64,000 bases of DNA from Mesotaenium endlicherianum (GCA_009602735.1 WELA01000805.1:119980-183979); one strand, 5' to 3'; counted from the first letter of the stretch, positions 1 through 11,240 are shown. Numbers and translations: made by a program. Notes: a model not told the origin generated them from the letters alone.

Positions 1-154
1 AGGGGGGGGGAGGAAAGAGAGAGGGGGGGGTGGCAGAGCACTCTCAGCCAAAGGGAGGGAGGGGGCTAGGAAGGCAGGAAAGCAGGAGGAAGGGCACCTG
101 CGGGAGGGGAGCAGCAGCTGCCCCAAGAATAAAGTCAGGGCCGGCAACAAAACA

Positions 155-191
<37 letters not shown>

Positions 192-908
192 GCGCGAGCC
201 TGCAGGCTGTCACGTCGACAAGCAAGCACGTCACCACCCTGGCGGCGTCAGCCCCGGGAGCAGGTCCTACTGGGCACGTCCCCTCCCCCTCCCCTTCCCG
301 GGTGCTGGCTGTGCTCGGCAGCAGGTGGGCCTGCACCCACACACGCCGCCCGTCCTTGTGCCGCAGCTGCAGCTCATGGCGGGCAACTTCTGGCGCCGGC
401 TCGCGCCGCCACCTGTCCACGGCAGCCTGCACGCGACAAGGGAGAGGGAGGGAGGAGGGTCAGAGCAGGGCGGGCTAGCCCAGGAAGGGGAAACATGCTT
501 TCACGAGGGCACGCAGGGACTCCCCGCCTCATAGTCTTAGTCAGAGTTCCTCTTTACACTTGCAGCATGCAGCCTGCAGCCGGATCGGCGTGCATCTGCT
601 GCACCTGCCGTGTCATGCGGATGACTTTGTGCTTCGCCTCGTCAGCGTCGCTGCCTGGCGTCTTCATAGGAGGCACTGTTCCCACATGTGAGGGGCAGGC
701 GAGCCAGGATAAGGAGGCACTGCGGTGGCCTGAAGCTTGATTCTCGTCGTCTGCGGCCGACGTTCGGACACACTTGGCCTCACAGCCCACCACAAAGCTG
801 AGCTGATAGTGAAGCTCTGTAGATGGGCACCCTTTGGCTTCACGCTCCGCCGTAAGGAGTCAAAACACACAGAGGCTGACACTCTTGGAGGCAGTAAGGC
901 CGTGTACT
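1..908. other. GC-rich region without a supported gene
   Basis: Purine-rich start, then GC-rich DNA with a CA repeat. Long open frames occur on both strands (for example 30-740 plus), but their composition is low complexity and they match no family I know. Since the PAS exon at 1800-2553 reads leftward, this stretch could be intron or downstream sequence of that gene. I support no gene here. Confidence 0.5.
158..189. repeat. (CA)n microsatellite
   Basis: About 16 uninterrupted CA units, directly visible. It is the reverse complement of the TG class that dominates 909-1229. Confidence 0.95.
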
Positions 909-923
909 TGTGTGTGTGTGTGT

Positions 924-1007
<84 letters not shown>

Positions 1008-1144
1008 GCGTGCATGTGCGTGTGCATGTGTGCGTGCATGCATGCGTGTGTGTGTGTGTATGTGTGTGTGTGTGTGTGTGTGTGTATGTATATGCGTGCA
1101 TGTGCGTGTGCATGTGTGCTTGTGTGCGTGTGTGCGTGCATGCA

Positions 1145-1200
<56 letters not shown>

Positions 1201-1229
1201 CGCGCGCGCGTGTGCGCACGTGTGTGTGG
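909..1229. repeat. Compound TG/CG microsatellite
   Basis: About 320 bp of TG dinucleotides with short interruptions, a (CG)9-10 core at 1192-1210, and a repeated interruption block (about 1003-1058 and 1089-1160, both rich in GTGCATGTGCG and GCATGCATGCG). The block duplication suggests unequal exchange or slippage of a segment longer than a dinucleotide. Alternating purine-pyrimidine DNA of this length and CG content is known to favour the Z form. All six frames across it are open only because of the repeat. Confidence 0.95.
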
Positions 1230-1799
1230 CATTTGTACGTGTGCAAGGGTGTGCGCGCACGCACCATGTAACCCGTGAGCATGCGTGTGGGGGGGGGTGC
1301 CTGTGCATATGTGTGCCTGCATGTGCATGCCTGCCTGTGCACAAGCCTTGGCCAGGCAAGGACTGCCCCATGAAGGGGAACTCCTAGAATCCTCTAAGTC
1401 CCATCATACCAGAAAGGCATCATGACTGACGAGTGGCTTTTGGGAGAGTGAAAGCCTGCCTCTCGCCTTACAGTCCGCAGAGCAAGAGGAACAGACACTC
1501 TCAGCGCTGTAAGATTGTGCATGAGCCAGCCAGTCACAGCGCCTACACATGGCACGCCTGATGAAACGAGCCGCCAGACACGGCGCACGGCGGCGTGGCA
1601 CAGCAGTGCAGCCGTTGGTTCCTCTGAGGAAGCCGGATGTGAAAGAAGCACAGATTCGTCCAATGAGTTGACTGCAAGGCGCACGTGAGTTACGGGGTCA
1701 AACTCGCAGCCCGGGACGGATGGGTCCTCAAACGAGGTCAACAAAGAGCAGCAGATTTCAACACGGGTTTTAAAGTTGAGGCGAAGGTGTGATGTGTAC
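1230..1799. other. Probable intron or downstream sequence of the PAS gene
   Basis: Lies just beyond a good donor (AAG|GTAC on the minus strand) that ends the PAS exon. A 155-codon minus-strand frame at 1394-1861 overlaps the exon in another frame and has no recognisable domain. I see no second exon with confidence. Confidence 0.35.
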
Positions 1800-2553
1800 C
1801 TTGAAGCTGGCTGCATGAGCAGGTTCCATGAAGGAGCTAAAGCTGCGACCAACAAGTTCACCCTCCGAAAACCCTAGAGTGCAACATGCCCCTTGGCTGC
1901 AGCTGGTCATTCGGCTCCCTTCAAGGCTCATTGACAGAGTGCCACCTCCCATCAGATCAAGCAAGGAGCTACACCTGTCCTCGTCAAACGTAGGGCGATC
2001 TTCCACCTGTTGTGTCTCTGCCTGCTCCACTCCCGCACGTCCGGCAGCTTCATCGGGAGAAGCAGATCCTGACAAATGGACAGTCGCCACGAGCTCCATC
2101 CCATTGCCGCAATCATATAATTGTAAGTCAAACGAGACGGACAGTTGAGAATCTCCTTGTTCCTTCCGTTTGGTGTCAATCCTGGACCTCTTTCGCGAGA
2201 CAAACTCATTGTCCTGCTCCGTGCGTTGACAGTACTGCACATCGTTCCCTGTGACTTTAGCTACTAGCGATCCTCCCAGTAATGCGGGAAATGTGACCAG
2301 TTCCGATTGTGCAGAAATCAGCTGCTGGACATGATGCTTCCACTGTTCCCGAGTACAGCCAGAGATGATTTGCAATAGCTCTAGTCCTAAGACATCCTGC
2401 TCACTCACTCCCAGAGCATGAACAGCGCCCCAGCTAGCACAGGTGATCCGACTGCTACACTCGTCGAGGATAAAAAGTATGCTGCGAGACTGTCGCACAA
2501 ACGTGCTTGCCACCATCGTATGTTCCTCGGAAGAAACAACATAGATATGGGTT
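1800..2553 (-). CDS. Internal exon of a PAS-domain protein (partial host gene)
   Basis: One frame is open on the minus strand from 2573 to 1770. Its translation has two PAS-like segments. The first covers roughly residues 27-95 of the frame (ILFILDECSSRITCASWGAV, then LGVSEQDVLGLELLQII). The second covers about residues 205-262 (LSMSLEGSRMTSCSQGACC, then LGFSEGELVGRSF). PAS domains sense small ligands, redox state or light, or join proteins; which applies here cannot be told. No LOV-type reactive cysteine motif is visible. The exon borders I propose are an acceptor after GTCTTCTTAG (exon starts at 2553) and a donor AAG|GTAC (exon ends at 1800). Neighbouring exons were not found, so the product is partial. 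It is the only region here that looks like a host gene, and unlike the rest it resembles no mobile element. The family call is moderate and the exon limits are inferred. Confidence 0.45.
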
Positions 2554-3861
2554 CTAAGAAGACATTCTAACAATCCTTCAGATACAGATATGGAAGATGC
2601 AATCAGGCACTAAACGCCGGGCATTCACAAATTTCAGTCGATAAACTGCTATGGCCCCGATCCGCGACACTCCCACCTGCAAAGCTGTTCCAAACTGTCT
2701 AGTAACAACCCGTCTGCTTCACACGATGTGGATGTTCCAGTTCCTCCCTAGTGTCCAGGTGAATCAAATCTGTGTGATTGCTGCGCTGGAAACACAATAT
2801 CAGCAGTCGCAACAGCTCATAAGGTGGCGACTGCTGGCGACTGCTGTCTTAGGGCTTCAGCGTTATACTGGCTCTTGACGATAACATAAAGCCAGGGCTG
2901 AGCAGGGCCGAGCCAGGCATCAAGTACAATATAACGTCATGCAGTGCCACATGCATGAACCAGCGTTGACCAGCATGGCTGAGCATGGCCATTGGCCACA
3001 ACCTCTGCTACAGCCTGTTAGAGACAGAAATTGCCTGACGCCAAGATTCACCCACATCAACCCACATATACTACACAAACTGGGCGGCTATCAGCCCTTC
3101 TCACGAGTACTGATGTCACGCTGGATTATGCATAAAAAGCTTCGCTGGCGTTTGCAGGCGATCGAATGCAGGTGAATGCAGGCGTATGTATGCGTCCAGT
3201 ACAGTCCAGTACATGCGTTTGGAACAGGTATAGAATGACCTGTTCTGATGTCTTCAACGATGACGTTCGAAAATGGTGGAAAGTGACGATAAGCAATCCG
3301 CGGAAGGGGCACTGACAGGCGGAGTGCACGTGGGGATGCTAGCTGCAAAGGAGCAGGCTGCGGCTGCAGAACACGACGGCCCAAATGTCGACCTCCACAT
3401 GCAATGTCGAGGCTCGGAAGGACGTCAATGTTGAGCATAATATAGATTGGATAACGCCGCCAACATTTTGACGCTGAAGGCCCTGCAGGGGGTTCTACGT
3501 TGCTTTGGCAATACTCAAGGAATTGGGTTGTCCCACCCGGCCTAATGTTGTCACTTGTTATATTTATGCTAATATAATACGGTCTGATGCCCTTTCACAC
3601 CTTTTCGCTTATTTTCGCTTGTCGATCCCTTTTAAGAGCTGCATATCGCGTCACGCGTGGTCATACTTCAAAGTTCGCAGACGACTGTGTTACTCCTTGA
3701 CGACAAGAAAGAACTACCTTTTGTGCCCTATTGCACGCTTGGAAGCTAGGAAAAGACAACCCGCCCCTTACTCGTCATTTACTACAGTGAAATATGTCAT
3801 TTGGGACACGTACAAGCTTCATTAGAAGCACGAGTCGCGACACAAAGCTCGAAAGCCTGCT
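2554..3861. other. No supported feature
   Basis: Mixed-composition DNA upstream of the PAS exon. Short frames on both strands (for example 3091-3438 minus and 3505-3825 plus) show no recognisable domain. It could hold the 5' exons or promoter of the PAS gene, but I see no motif that proves it. Confidence 0.4.
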
Positions 3862-3867
3862 CGAGAG

Positions 3868-3903
3868 TCGAGTCTCGAGTCTCGACTCGAGGGGTGCTCG
3901 AGC
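3868..3903. repeat. Self-complementary TCGAG palindrome cluster
   Basis: CTCGAG, AGTCGAG, TCTCGAG and TCTCGACTCGAG follow one another, so the stretch can fold on itself. A simpler version (CTCTCGAGTTTCGACTCTCGAG) occurs outside the right-hand inverted repeat at about 6720-6742. It probably belongs to the terminal region of the D0 element. Confidence 0.6.
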
Positions 3904-4016
3904 CAGACCCCTTGATAACTTTTTGGGTGTTATTTGTCAATTTGGATGTTATTAAACCTGATCAAAAACAAAAGGATTTCGGAATCCAGTTCGTTCAAAG
4001 TGGATGTCGCATAAAC
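3904..4016 (+). repeat. Left inverted repeat of D0
   Basis: Matches the reverse complement of 6600-6719 across about 110 bp, including AACTTTTTGGGTG, the poly-A tract AAAAACAAAAG and GTGGATGTCGC. Confidence 0.7.
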
Positions 4017-4379
4017 CCGGCAATTCTTGATTTGGATGCCTAGGGACTTCAGTCATTATATCGAATGTATTTTACCAATAGGGCTAAGGGTACGGGCCCC
4101 CGGGGCTAGACGGCAGTAGGTACTTGTACAACCTGCAAAACCCTACTTCGATTTACGAAGGCAAAACCCTTTTTTCGAATAGACTTCAACCGACGCTTAA
4201 ACCTTCAAACTACAACATAGACTAAAACTTAACCCGAAAATGAGACTTAGAACTTAGACCTAAACTTACGAACAAGGAGGTCTGCTCTAGGGTTCTTATT
4301 GTGCTCCATAATTTGTTGTTAAATGCATTGACATTTAAAATCTCAAGTATTGAGACATGGTGTTCATTGTTGGGTGAAT

Positions 4380-5530
4380 ATTATTACTTTGCAGATCACT
4401 GAGTTTGTGCGGCGATCTCTTACGCGTCTTAACCTTCTCAAGAAAATACAAAAAGAGATGGAGGTTTCCGTGTTGAGTCCACAGCGTTTCTTCTTCGTCC
4501 ATTGGCTGTCAAGCTGGGCTATCGTGGAACGACTGGGGAGAGTATTGCTTGCCATCCTTACAACATTGAGGATTTTGAGAAAGGACAAGTTGTATGCAAG
4601 GGTGTGCAACTGGGAGCTGTTATGCTTTCTTAACTTCTTCCAAGATGTCCTCCAAAGATTGATGTCTTGAACAAGCTTTTCGAAGCTGATCAAGTCAACC
4701 TTGTTGAGATAGGGGCATCAATTGAGCAGCTCACTGACTTCATCAAACTCAGCAATCTCATTGAAGGGGAAGAATGGGCTGAGGGGAGTACACACTTGAG
4801 GGCACACTTGTCAATCAATGGTGACAATCCCGTGCTTGTGTCCTAGAAGTTCCATGGTGTTCGCATAGAGCATGAGCTGAGCATGCAGAGAGCAACAAAC
4901 CCCAGAGAGCGAGCTAGCTTAGCTTCAGTTAAGGCTGTTGTTGCTCTCTTGTGTGGGAACTTCGTGGATACTTTCAATGCACAATACGAGGATGTTGAGT
5001 TCTTCAACAGTGCCAAGCTCTTTGTCCCTCTCAATATATTGCGGCAGCAGATGGAAAAAGGAAAACGTGCTTGGAATGGTTTGATAGGCTCCCTCATAGA
5101 GAATGTGATTGATGGTGCTAAGATCTTGAGGGTCAAGCAGTGCCGTGAGCAATTGCCTGCTTTTGCGTCTTTCATGACAAGCTTGGCTGAAGGTCAGCCA
5201 TCTATGGAGGGTGCATAGAGAAGCTTCTCGCAAGATTCTCAAGCCTTGCGAGAATATCCAAAAATGGTAGCTTTGATGAAGCTCATGAGAGTTATTTCCA
5301 CCAACACAGCCATGTGTGAGCGGGGATTCAGCAAGCAGAAACTCATCAATACATCAAAGAGCAGCGACACTCTGGCAAAGCTCATGAGGATTGCTCTGAC
5401 TTCTACAAAGAAAGAGAATTCAAGTGAAACTCAAGAGGTCGTCGACAACAAAGCGGATGCTCAATTTGATGATATCTACCAAGTATGGATTGCATTGAAA
5501 TCATGTGGAGTACAACAATTTATTCATTAA
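4380..5530 (+). pseudogene. Decayed hAT-like transposase (D0)
   Basis: Three neighbouring reading frames carry what looks like one protein. About 4350-4670 begins near a start-of-domain region. 4883-5218 contains FVDTFNAQYEDVEFFNSAKL, a central hAT-type stretch followed by residues on NILRQQMEKGK. 5246-5530 contains MRVISTNTAMCERGFSKQK, the hallmark CERGFS block of the hAT C-terminal dimerisation domain. The arrangement resembles the ZNF862-like branch of hAT proteins, in which a short C-terminal piece follows a long variable middle. Stops interrupt it near 4670, 4845 and 5216, so it is a pseudogene. No N-terminal zinc finger is visible. It lies inside the inverted repeats 3904-4016 and 6600-6719, as a transposase should. 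Confidence 0.55.
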
Positions 5531-6599
5531 GATGCAATGCATTATTTGTCACATATAGTGACTGTGTCTTTGTAGACATTTATTGCAAACTAATTATGCA
5601 TTCTTTCTTCACTGCTCTTTTTTGTTGTTCACGTTTGGCAGCACCTTGCACTTGATTTTGATTGTTTGTGTCTCATTTACCATCTTATTGCTCGTAGAAT
5701 TCCATAAAAGATTTTGCAAATAATAGAATTTGCGATCAAGATGAATGTTATAAGACTTAAGTTACAGTACGTGGCAGAATAATTGATTTTTTGTATGGAG
5801 GAAATATCAAAGACCTTCAAATGATTGGACACCTGTGAGCTTGAAGATTTAAGCCCATGTTTGTGAAAAGTCTATTGAAGATTTTTGCCACCCTTTGCAA
5901 TCCGTATAATTGTACTTAATGTATCTTTTTGTGAAACTACAAATTTTGAATGTTTTTTACCCGCACGAGGATGACTCTTAAAAACCTTCATTTTAAGTCG
6001 GGTGTTGGTTGAAATCCGAATATTCACTGGCAAGCCGTTGCCGAAGTCCGAGGATTTTGTTGAATCCTGGCGCCTGGCTCGAGCATGCTCAAGGGCACTC
6101 ATAAGGCTCCAAGATTCACGTAAAACTTGATGTCATTTGCCCTTTTGGATGTTTTAAAATATACAAGATCATAAATTTGTCAAAAAAAATCCTGGTCACT
6201 GGGAGCGGATGTATCAAATATCAAGCATTTTTTTATATGTGGCTTACGAATATTTTATTCGTATGTCTTCCTCAAATATAAAGAAGTATAAAAATATATT
6301 CTGAATAATATTGATGTTGTAAAAACTTATGGGCGCCAGGTCCCGAATGTTTTTTGGTCAAATCTTGGGGCCTGCTCATGAATAGTGAGTTGTGAACTCC
6401 CGAGCAAGCTCCTCGATTTGACAAAATTCGCAGATTTTGGAAGATTCCATAAAAAATCGAAAACATTCTCTGGCCTGCTTTGGGCGGCGATTAGGGTTTT
6501 GAGAGCATCCGACAATTTGGTAATGAATTTGGTAGGATTTGTTTAATGGCGTAATAACATCCCACGACATTTTTGATAGGGAAATTGCAAATTTTAGGA

Positions 6600-6719
6600 T
6601 TTTAAGCGACATCCACTCGAAATCGTAAGGATTCTAAAAGACATTCTTTTGTTTTTTATCGGATTGGATAACATTCAAAATAGCAAATAACATCCAAAAA
6701 GTTATGAATAGGGGGGCCT
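6600..6719 (-). repeat. Right inverted repeat of D0
   Basis: Reverse complement of 3904-4016 with about 70-75 percent identity by eye. It marks the far end of the D0 relic. Confidence 0.7.
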
Positions 6720-6790
6720 GCTCTCGAGTTTCGACTCTCGAGGGACCAGGGTTCTTGAGCCTCAAAGGTGCACAAAATAGCTCCCGAGTC

Positions 6791-7477
6791 CCGAGCCCGA
6801 TTAGACTCCTGGGTTCAAGCGTCAATCACTCTACGGGCCAGTTACCTTCTACTCGATTGGGCTTGGCCTCCAGAGTGCACAACTAAAAATGAAAGTTTGA
6901 AACATGTTGACAAACATGGCTCAAATCAAAGTTTGTGATTTATTAAATATTAACAATTCAAACTATGCATGTCATGACTCATTAGGTCGGGACCTTCGCA
7001 CCAAGCCGAGCCACACGTGTGTCGACCACCGACCTAGGAAGGCCAACTTTGACCTTGCTTTACGCATTCATATGTTCACCTTTGCTAGCGTTCCAAATCA
7101 CTAAAGTGTACAGCGCCAAGTCACCTTCCGAACGGCACCGATTCCGCGCCATTTGGTCAAGTATCGAGGGAGATGTTCGCGATCTAAACCGCGCCACCTA
7201 CCGGCCCCTAGCGGAGTTCCACCAAAGGCCACCTTGTGACTCAATGTGCCCAAAGGTTAGATTGTTGGCTCTTCGCGACTCCAAGGACCTCTAGTCACAA
7301 GCGTACAAATCTGCGAGCTTGATAAAGTACACTTAGCATGTATTAGCATAAGCACCATTAGAGCTATAACTTGGTGACTGCATCACTCTTTCCTCGAGGA
7401 AGCGTCCTTGCATTTCAGATCTACTTTTGAGGTGTTATCTAGGTAGGATTGGTCGAGATAAGCTCCGCCAAGGAGAG
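6791..7477. other. No supported feature
   Basis: No recognisable coding sequence or repeat. The frames at 6904-7104 and 7019-7294 (plus) match nothing known to me. The region ends exactly where a family A LTR begins (TGAAATG at 7478). Confidence 0.4.
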
Positions 7478-8210
7478 TGAAATGAATCGACTCACCAATA
7501 GGCGATTTAAGAATTAATAAAGATCTTCATATCAGCAAGTAATCCCTATGGTATTTTTTGTTAGTTGATTAAACAGCAAAGGACAACGCCCTAGCAGTGG
7601 ACAATACTCGTAAGTCAAATACAAGTAAACTAGCATCAATATGCAATCAGTACACTTATACATAAGCAAGGCTAGAAGACAATGCATATCAATGACTTCT
7701 CGTCTTGGATTCAGATATCTCTCAGTAAGCAGTACAAGAGATTTGGCCCCGTTTCCGAATGCCGAACTCAAGAGCAATACCTAGCATATATACATGGAAT
7801 GAGTTTACAGTTCAACGGTAAGTGCGATGGCACCGCCTACCCGGGAGTTAACCACATTGGTAGGACCTCGGCTAACCAAATCCACGGCCATCTCCCATCA
7901 TCCCGAATTGCCATCCACCTTCAGGGTGTCATTTGGCCACTCATCCAGCACACCACACTTAGATGCATAGCTAGGCAGTTCGCTGCTGCCGAGTACGGCA
8001 GCCAGCTGACTGTCAAAGAATGTGTCAACAAGCTGACCCAAGTCAACAGGCTGACCTAATTGACTTTAGCCTGCTGCTCTCGGCTGACTCGTTTAACTAA
8101 GTATCAAATATCCAGCAGACATAATACCAACTAAAGTTCAGCAGGCTGAACACATTTAAGTATTGTATTTTAGATAATGTTAACCATATCCAATATACTG
8201 ATTCATTAAA
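7478..8210 (-). repeat. Family A LTR, minus orientation
   Basis: About 733 bp; on the plus strand it begins TGAAATGAATCGAC and ends near GATTCATTA. It is the reverse complement of the LTRs at 8858-9555, 40493-41213 and 41654-42367, with the same orientation as 61227-61943. Confidence 0.85.
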
Positions 8211-8857
8211 GTCCCTCCAACTGAAATTGTTGTCAACTCGACAACACTCATTAACTATTATTTACAACAAAATAACACACATGCAACACAACCAACTGAT
8301 TCTAAAACAAAGACAACAGCAAATTAAGTACCAGGCACTCTATCTCTGGGGAGCGAAACTTGGAACTGGATCTCCTTCTCCTGTCTAATGGCCTCCTAAA
8401 ACCTGGGAGTTTACGGTGATCCAAGAGGTGAACGCAACAACTGGACAGCTTGCTCTTGCACTGTCTGCAAGTTGATGGAGATCAATCCTGTCTGTAGCTG
8501 TCTGTATGCATAGGGACCAACCTCATGACCCTGTCTGTGCCCCAGATCCCGGGTATTGGCACCGTTTCAGATTCACCTATTTGGGCCAATGCTTTGGCCT
8601 CCCGGATCGTATATCCCACCATCCTGGCATAGTCATGGTACAGTAGAAGGCCTGTGCTGACCTCTATGTACTTGTCAAGAGTTTGGGACCTCTCCCCCTC
8701 CCGCTGCAGAATGTCCTTCTACAAATCACTTTGGCTTCTCTGGGCGTACTTAAAGGCTTCCTCCAAAAGGTCAAAGCCCTTGCCCTTCACCGTGTAGCAG
8801 TAGCTTGATTCTCCTCAATTTCTCCTCAGCTTGCTCCTTCCGCCTCTTCTCAGCCAA
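8211..8857 (-). pseudogene. 3' internal region of family A with a coding-like stretch of unknown function
   Basis: Between the polypurine tract and the adjoining LTR, the minus strand around 8470-8850 gives a coherent reading rich in charged residues, with landmarks DKYIEVSTGLLLYHDYARM and REAKALAQIGESETVPIPG. It resembles none of protease, reverse transcriptase, RNase H or integrase. Its position between pol and the 3' LTR would make it an extra 3' reading frame. The related copy at 61944-62902 also carries an unrecognised frame in that place and shares sequence around TCCTAAARCCTGGG. It is a fossil and broken. I assign no function. Confidence 0.4.
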
Positions 8858-9555
8858 TGTAATGAATCAGTATATTGGTAGATATAATATTCATTTAAAT
8901 AGAATAGTTAATTATGTTCAGTCTGCTAGACTTTAGTTAATATTCAGTCTGCTGGAGTTTAAATAATAATTAGTATAATGACTCAGCCGAGAGCAGCAGG
9001 CTGAAGTCAATATAGGTCAGCTTGCTAACACATTCTTTGACAGCCAGCTGACTTCCGTACACGGTAGCAGCGAATTGCCTAGATATGCATCTAAGTGTGG
9101 TATGCTAGATGATGGCCAGATGACATCCTTAGGATGGATGGCAATTCGGGATGATAGAGGATGGTGGTGGATTTGGTTAACCGAGGTCCTACCAACGTGG
9201 TTAACGCCCGGGTAGGCAGTGCCATCGCACTTGCCGTTGAACAGTAAACTCATTCCATGTACATAGGCTAGACATTGCTCTCAAGTTCGGCATTCGGGAA
9301 CGAGGCCAACTCTCTTGTACAGCTTACTGAGAGAGATATGAATCCAAGGCGAGAAGCCATTGATATGCACTGTCTTCTAGCCTTGCTTATGTATAAGTGT
9401 ACTGATTGCATATTGATGCTAGTTTACTTGTATTTGACTTACGAGTATTGTTCACTGCTAGGGCGTTGTCCTTTGCTGTTTAATCAACTAACAAAAAATA
9501 ACATAAAGATCTTCATTAATTGTTAATTGCCTATTTGGTAAGTCAATTCATTTCA
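8858..9555 (+). repeat. Family A 5' LTR
   Basis: 698 bp, TGTAATGAATCAG at the start and GTCAATTCATTTCA at the end, with TG...CA termini. It is followed after one base by the primer-binding site. Confidence 0.9.
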
Positions 9556-9556
9556 G

Positions 9557-9568
9557 TGGTATCGGAGC
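9557..9568 (+). promoter_or_regulatory. Primer-binding site, initiator Met-tRNA type
   Basis: TGGTATCGGAGC begins one base after the LTR. It differs by one base from TGGTATCAGAGC, the usual complement of plant initiator Met-tRNA 3' ends. The same 12-mer follows the 5' LTRs of the B elements and of E. Confidence 0.8.
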
Positions 9569-9628
9569 AGTTATCACGGTTTTCTTTGTATGGTAAGGAC
9601 AAGGTCTCAAACTAGCAACTCCCGAGAC

Positions 9629-11240
9629 ATGGAGAACCAGGATAACAAGAATGTCAAAACCAAGCTGAAAGCCATGTAGCGGGAACCCGTACCTATTCTG
9701 AAGCAGTGGCAGATACTGCAGCTAGAGAGGCTGCAGATGAGGCAGCTGCTATTGCCGCAGTCGCAGCACAGCAGGCTGAGGAGGAGAGAGTCAGATTAGA
9801 TGCCAAACGATTAGCAAAAGCTGCTGAAGTTTCAAAAATTTGGAAAGGACAGCCAGCGAATGAGCGCACTGTTGAAGAACTTATGGCAGCAAGGGCCAAT
9901 GTTCTGAACCCACCTCATGCTGTACAATTTAATGTGCCTCTAGGTCAAATTCGTGCCCGGCTCAATGCGGCAGGAATTGCTGCTGCAGGAGCGAGAGGGA
10001 CTGTTGAGGACACTACTCAGCAAGTGGATGCCACTGATGCTGCTGCATTTGCTAGACTCCCACCTCAGAGTGTAGATTTGGAAGCATTATTTGTGCAAAT
10101 ATAATCGCAAATGGCGAGCATGTATCAGTCCCAACAGGAGGACAAAAGAATCATAATGTCCCTGTTGCGAGACAGAGACCAACTGGGTTCTCAAACCACT
10201 GGTGGTGGTGGCAGAGGGCCTAGTAAGCCTAAGCCGAAACCTCCCCAGGACTATGATCCTGAGGGAAACAAAAAGTATTACCTGATCAAGTTTCTTGCTG
10301 ATGTTGAGCAGTGGCTGGAGAACTATCCAGAGCTGTAGATTTACGAGAAGGTCAGGCACACTAGTGCTCTACTGAAAGGCAGTGCAGCAGACTGGTGGTT
10401 GTATTGGAAAAGAGAGCGTAAGGCTCAACAACTCGGTGACCCTACTTGGGTTGAGTTTGTCAAGAAGTTGCATGAGAAGTATGATGTTATCAATCAGCAG
10501 GAGAAAGCTATCTATGGAATGATCTCCTTGACACTGAAGTAGACCACTTCAGTTGCTGAATTTGCTCAAAAGTTCTAGGAGAACATGATGAAGCAACCAG
10601 TCTTCCCAGAGCGGTATAGGATAGCATACTTCAGGTATGGCTTGAAGTCCGAGGTCTCTAGTCATTTTGCTGAAAAGAAGTATGAGAAATTGGCTGACTT
10701 GATCCAGGACGCTGATGCCTGGGGTCAGCAGCAGTTCAATCACAAGTGCCAGAGTAATGCTTTGGTGTCTAAGATTGTCAAAAAGCCCCACGGTTCCTAC
10801 AATGCAATGTAAGGAGACCAGGCTGAGGATGATCAGGGTGATGAGTACGAGTATAAGTATAATGCTAAACTGTCTAGAGCGAGAGGTGGTTACTCTCGAG
10901 GTGGCTATGGAAGAGGTGGTGGTAGGACTAAGCCGACACCAGCCTCAGCAAAATTTATTTGCTCCATTGCCAGCAATTGGGCCACTACAGAGAGCAGTGT
11001 CTACTCAAGCACCTTCCAAAGGTCAAGAGAAAGGACCAGCCTTTAAAAAACAGCAACAGTCAATAATCCAGTCTACTGACTGTGAGGATGCTAGAGATAG
11101 TGAGTCGTCACTAGCTGCCCTCGTAGCAGATATTATAGGTCCTGCTGAACTGGATTCACTATGCATGCCTGACAATCAGATAAAGAAGACCATTAGCAAT
11201 AAGGACCTCCAGAGAGTGCACACTCTGGATGATCTTGGTC
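9629..11240 (+). pseudogene. Family A gag (fossil)
   Basis: Covers an alanine- and glutamate-rich N-terminal part, then a capsid-like segment around 10230-10800 (KKYYLIKFLADVEQWLENY; later ERYRIAYFRYGLKSEVSSHF), typical of retrotransposon gag. A basic and glycine-rich stretch follows at about 10870-10940. I see no clean zinc knuckle. It belongs to the element at 8858-14246 and is broken. Confidence 0.65.

Larger units (their letters stand above)
3862..6790 (+). mobile_element. Relic of a hAT-like DNA transposon (D0) between long inverted repeats
   Basis: A block at 3904-4016 recurs in reverse complement at 6600-6719. Shared landmarks are AACTTTTTGGRTGTTATTTG and GTGGATGTCGC near the inner ends. 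Identity is roughly 70-75 percent by eye. Between them lies a decayed transposase-like frame (4380-5530) with a hAT C-terminal dimerisation signature. Both outer flanks carry clusters of CTCGAG/TCGAG palindromes. I could not fix exact termini or a target duplication. The divergence of the two repeats argues for great age. Confidence 0.5.
7478..8857 (-). mobile_element. Family A Ty3-type element, 3' portion (minus strand)
   Basis: A fossil with a 3' LTR (7478-8210) and about 650 bp of adjoining internal sequence, read on the minus strand. The polypurine tract appears on the plus strand as TCCCTCCAACT right after the LTR. The same LTR-plus-tract arrangement recurs at 61227-62902, which confirms orientation. 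The internal part is abutted at 8858 by the 5' LTR of a second family A copy in the opposite orientation. It is broken; the 5' part is not next to it. Confidence 0.7.

Noticed and set aside
30-740. Long plus-strand open frame in the GC-rich start
   Set aside because: Low-complexity translation with an embedded CA repeat, no domain, and competing frames on the other strand.
664-1387. Several frames on both strands across the TG repeat
   Set aside because: Open only because TG/CA dinucleotides have no stops; they translate to Cys-Val or His-Thr runs.
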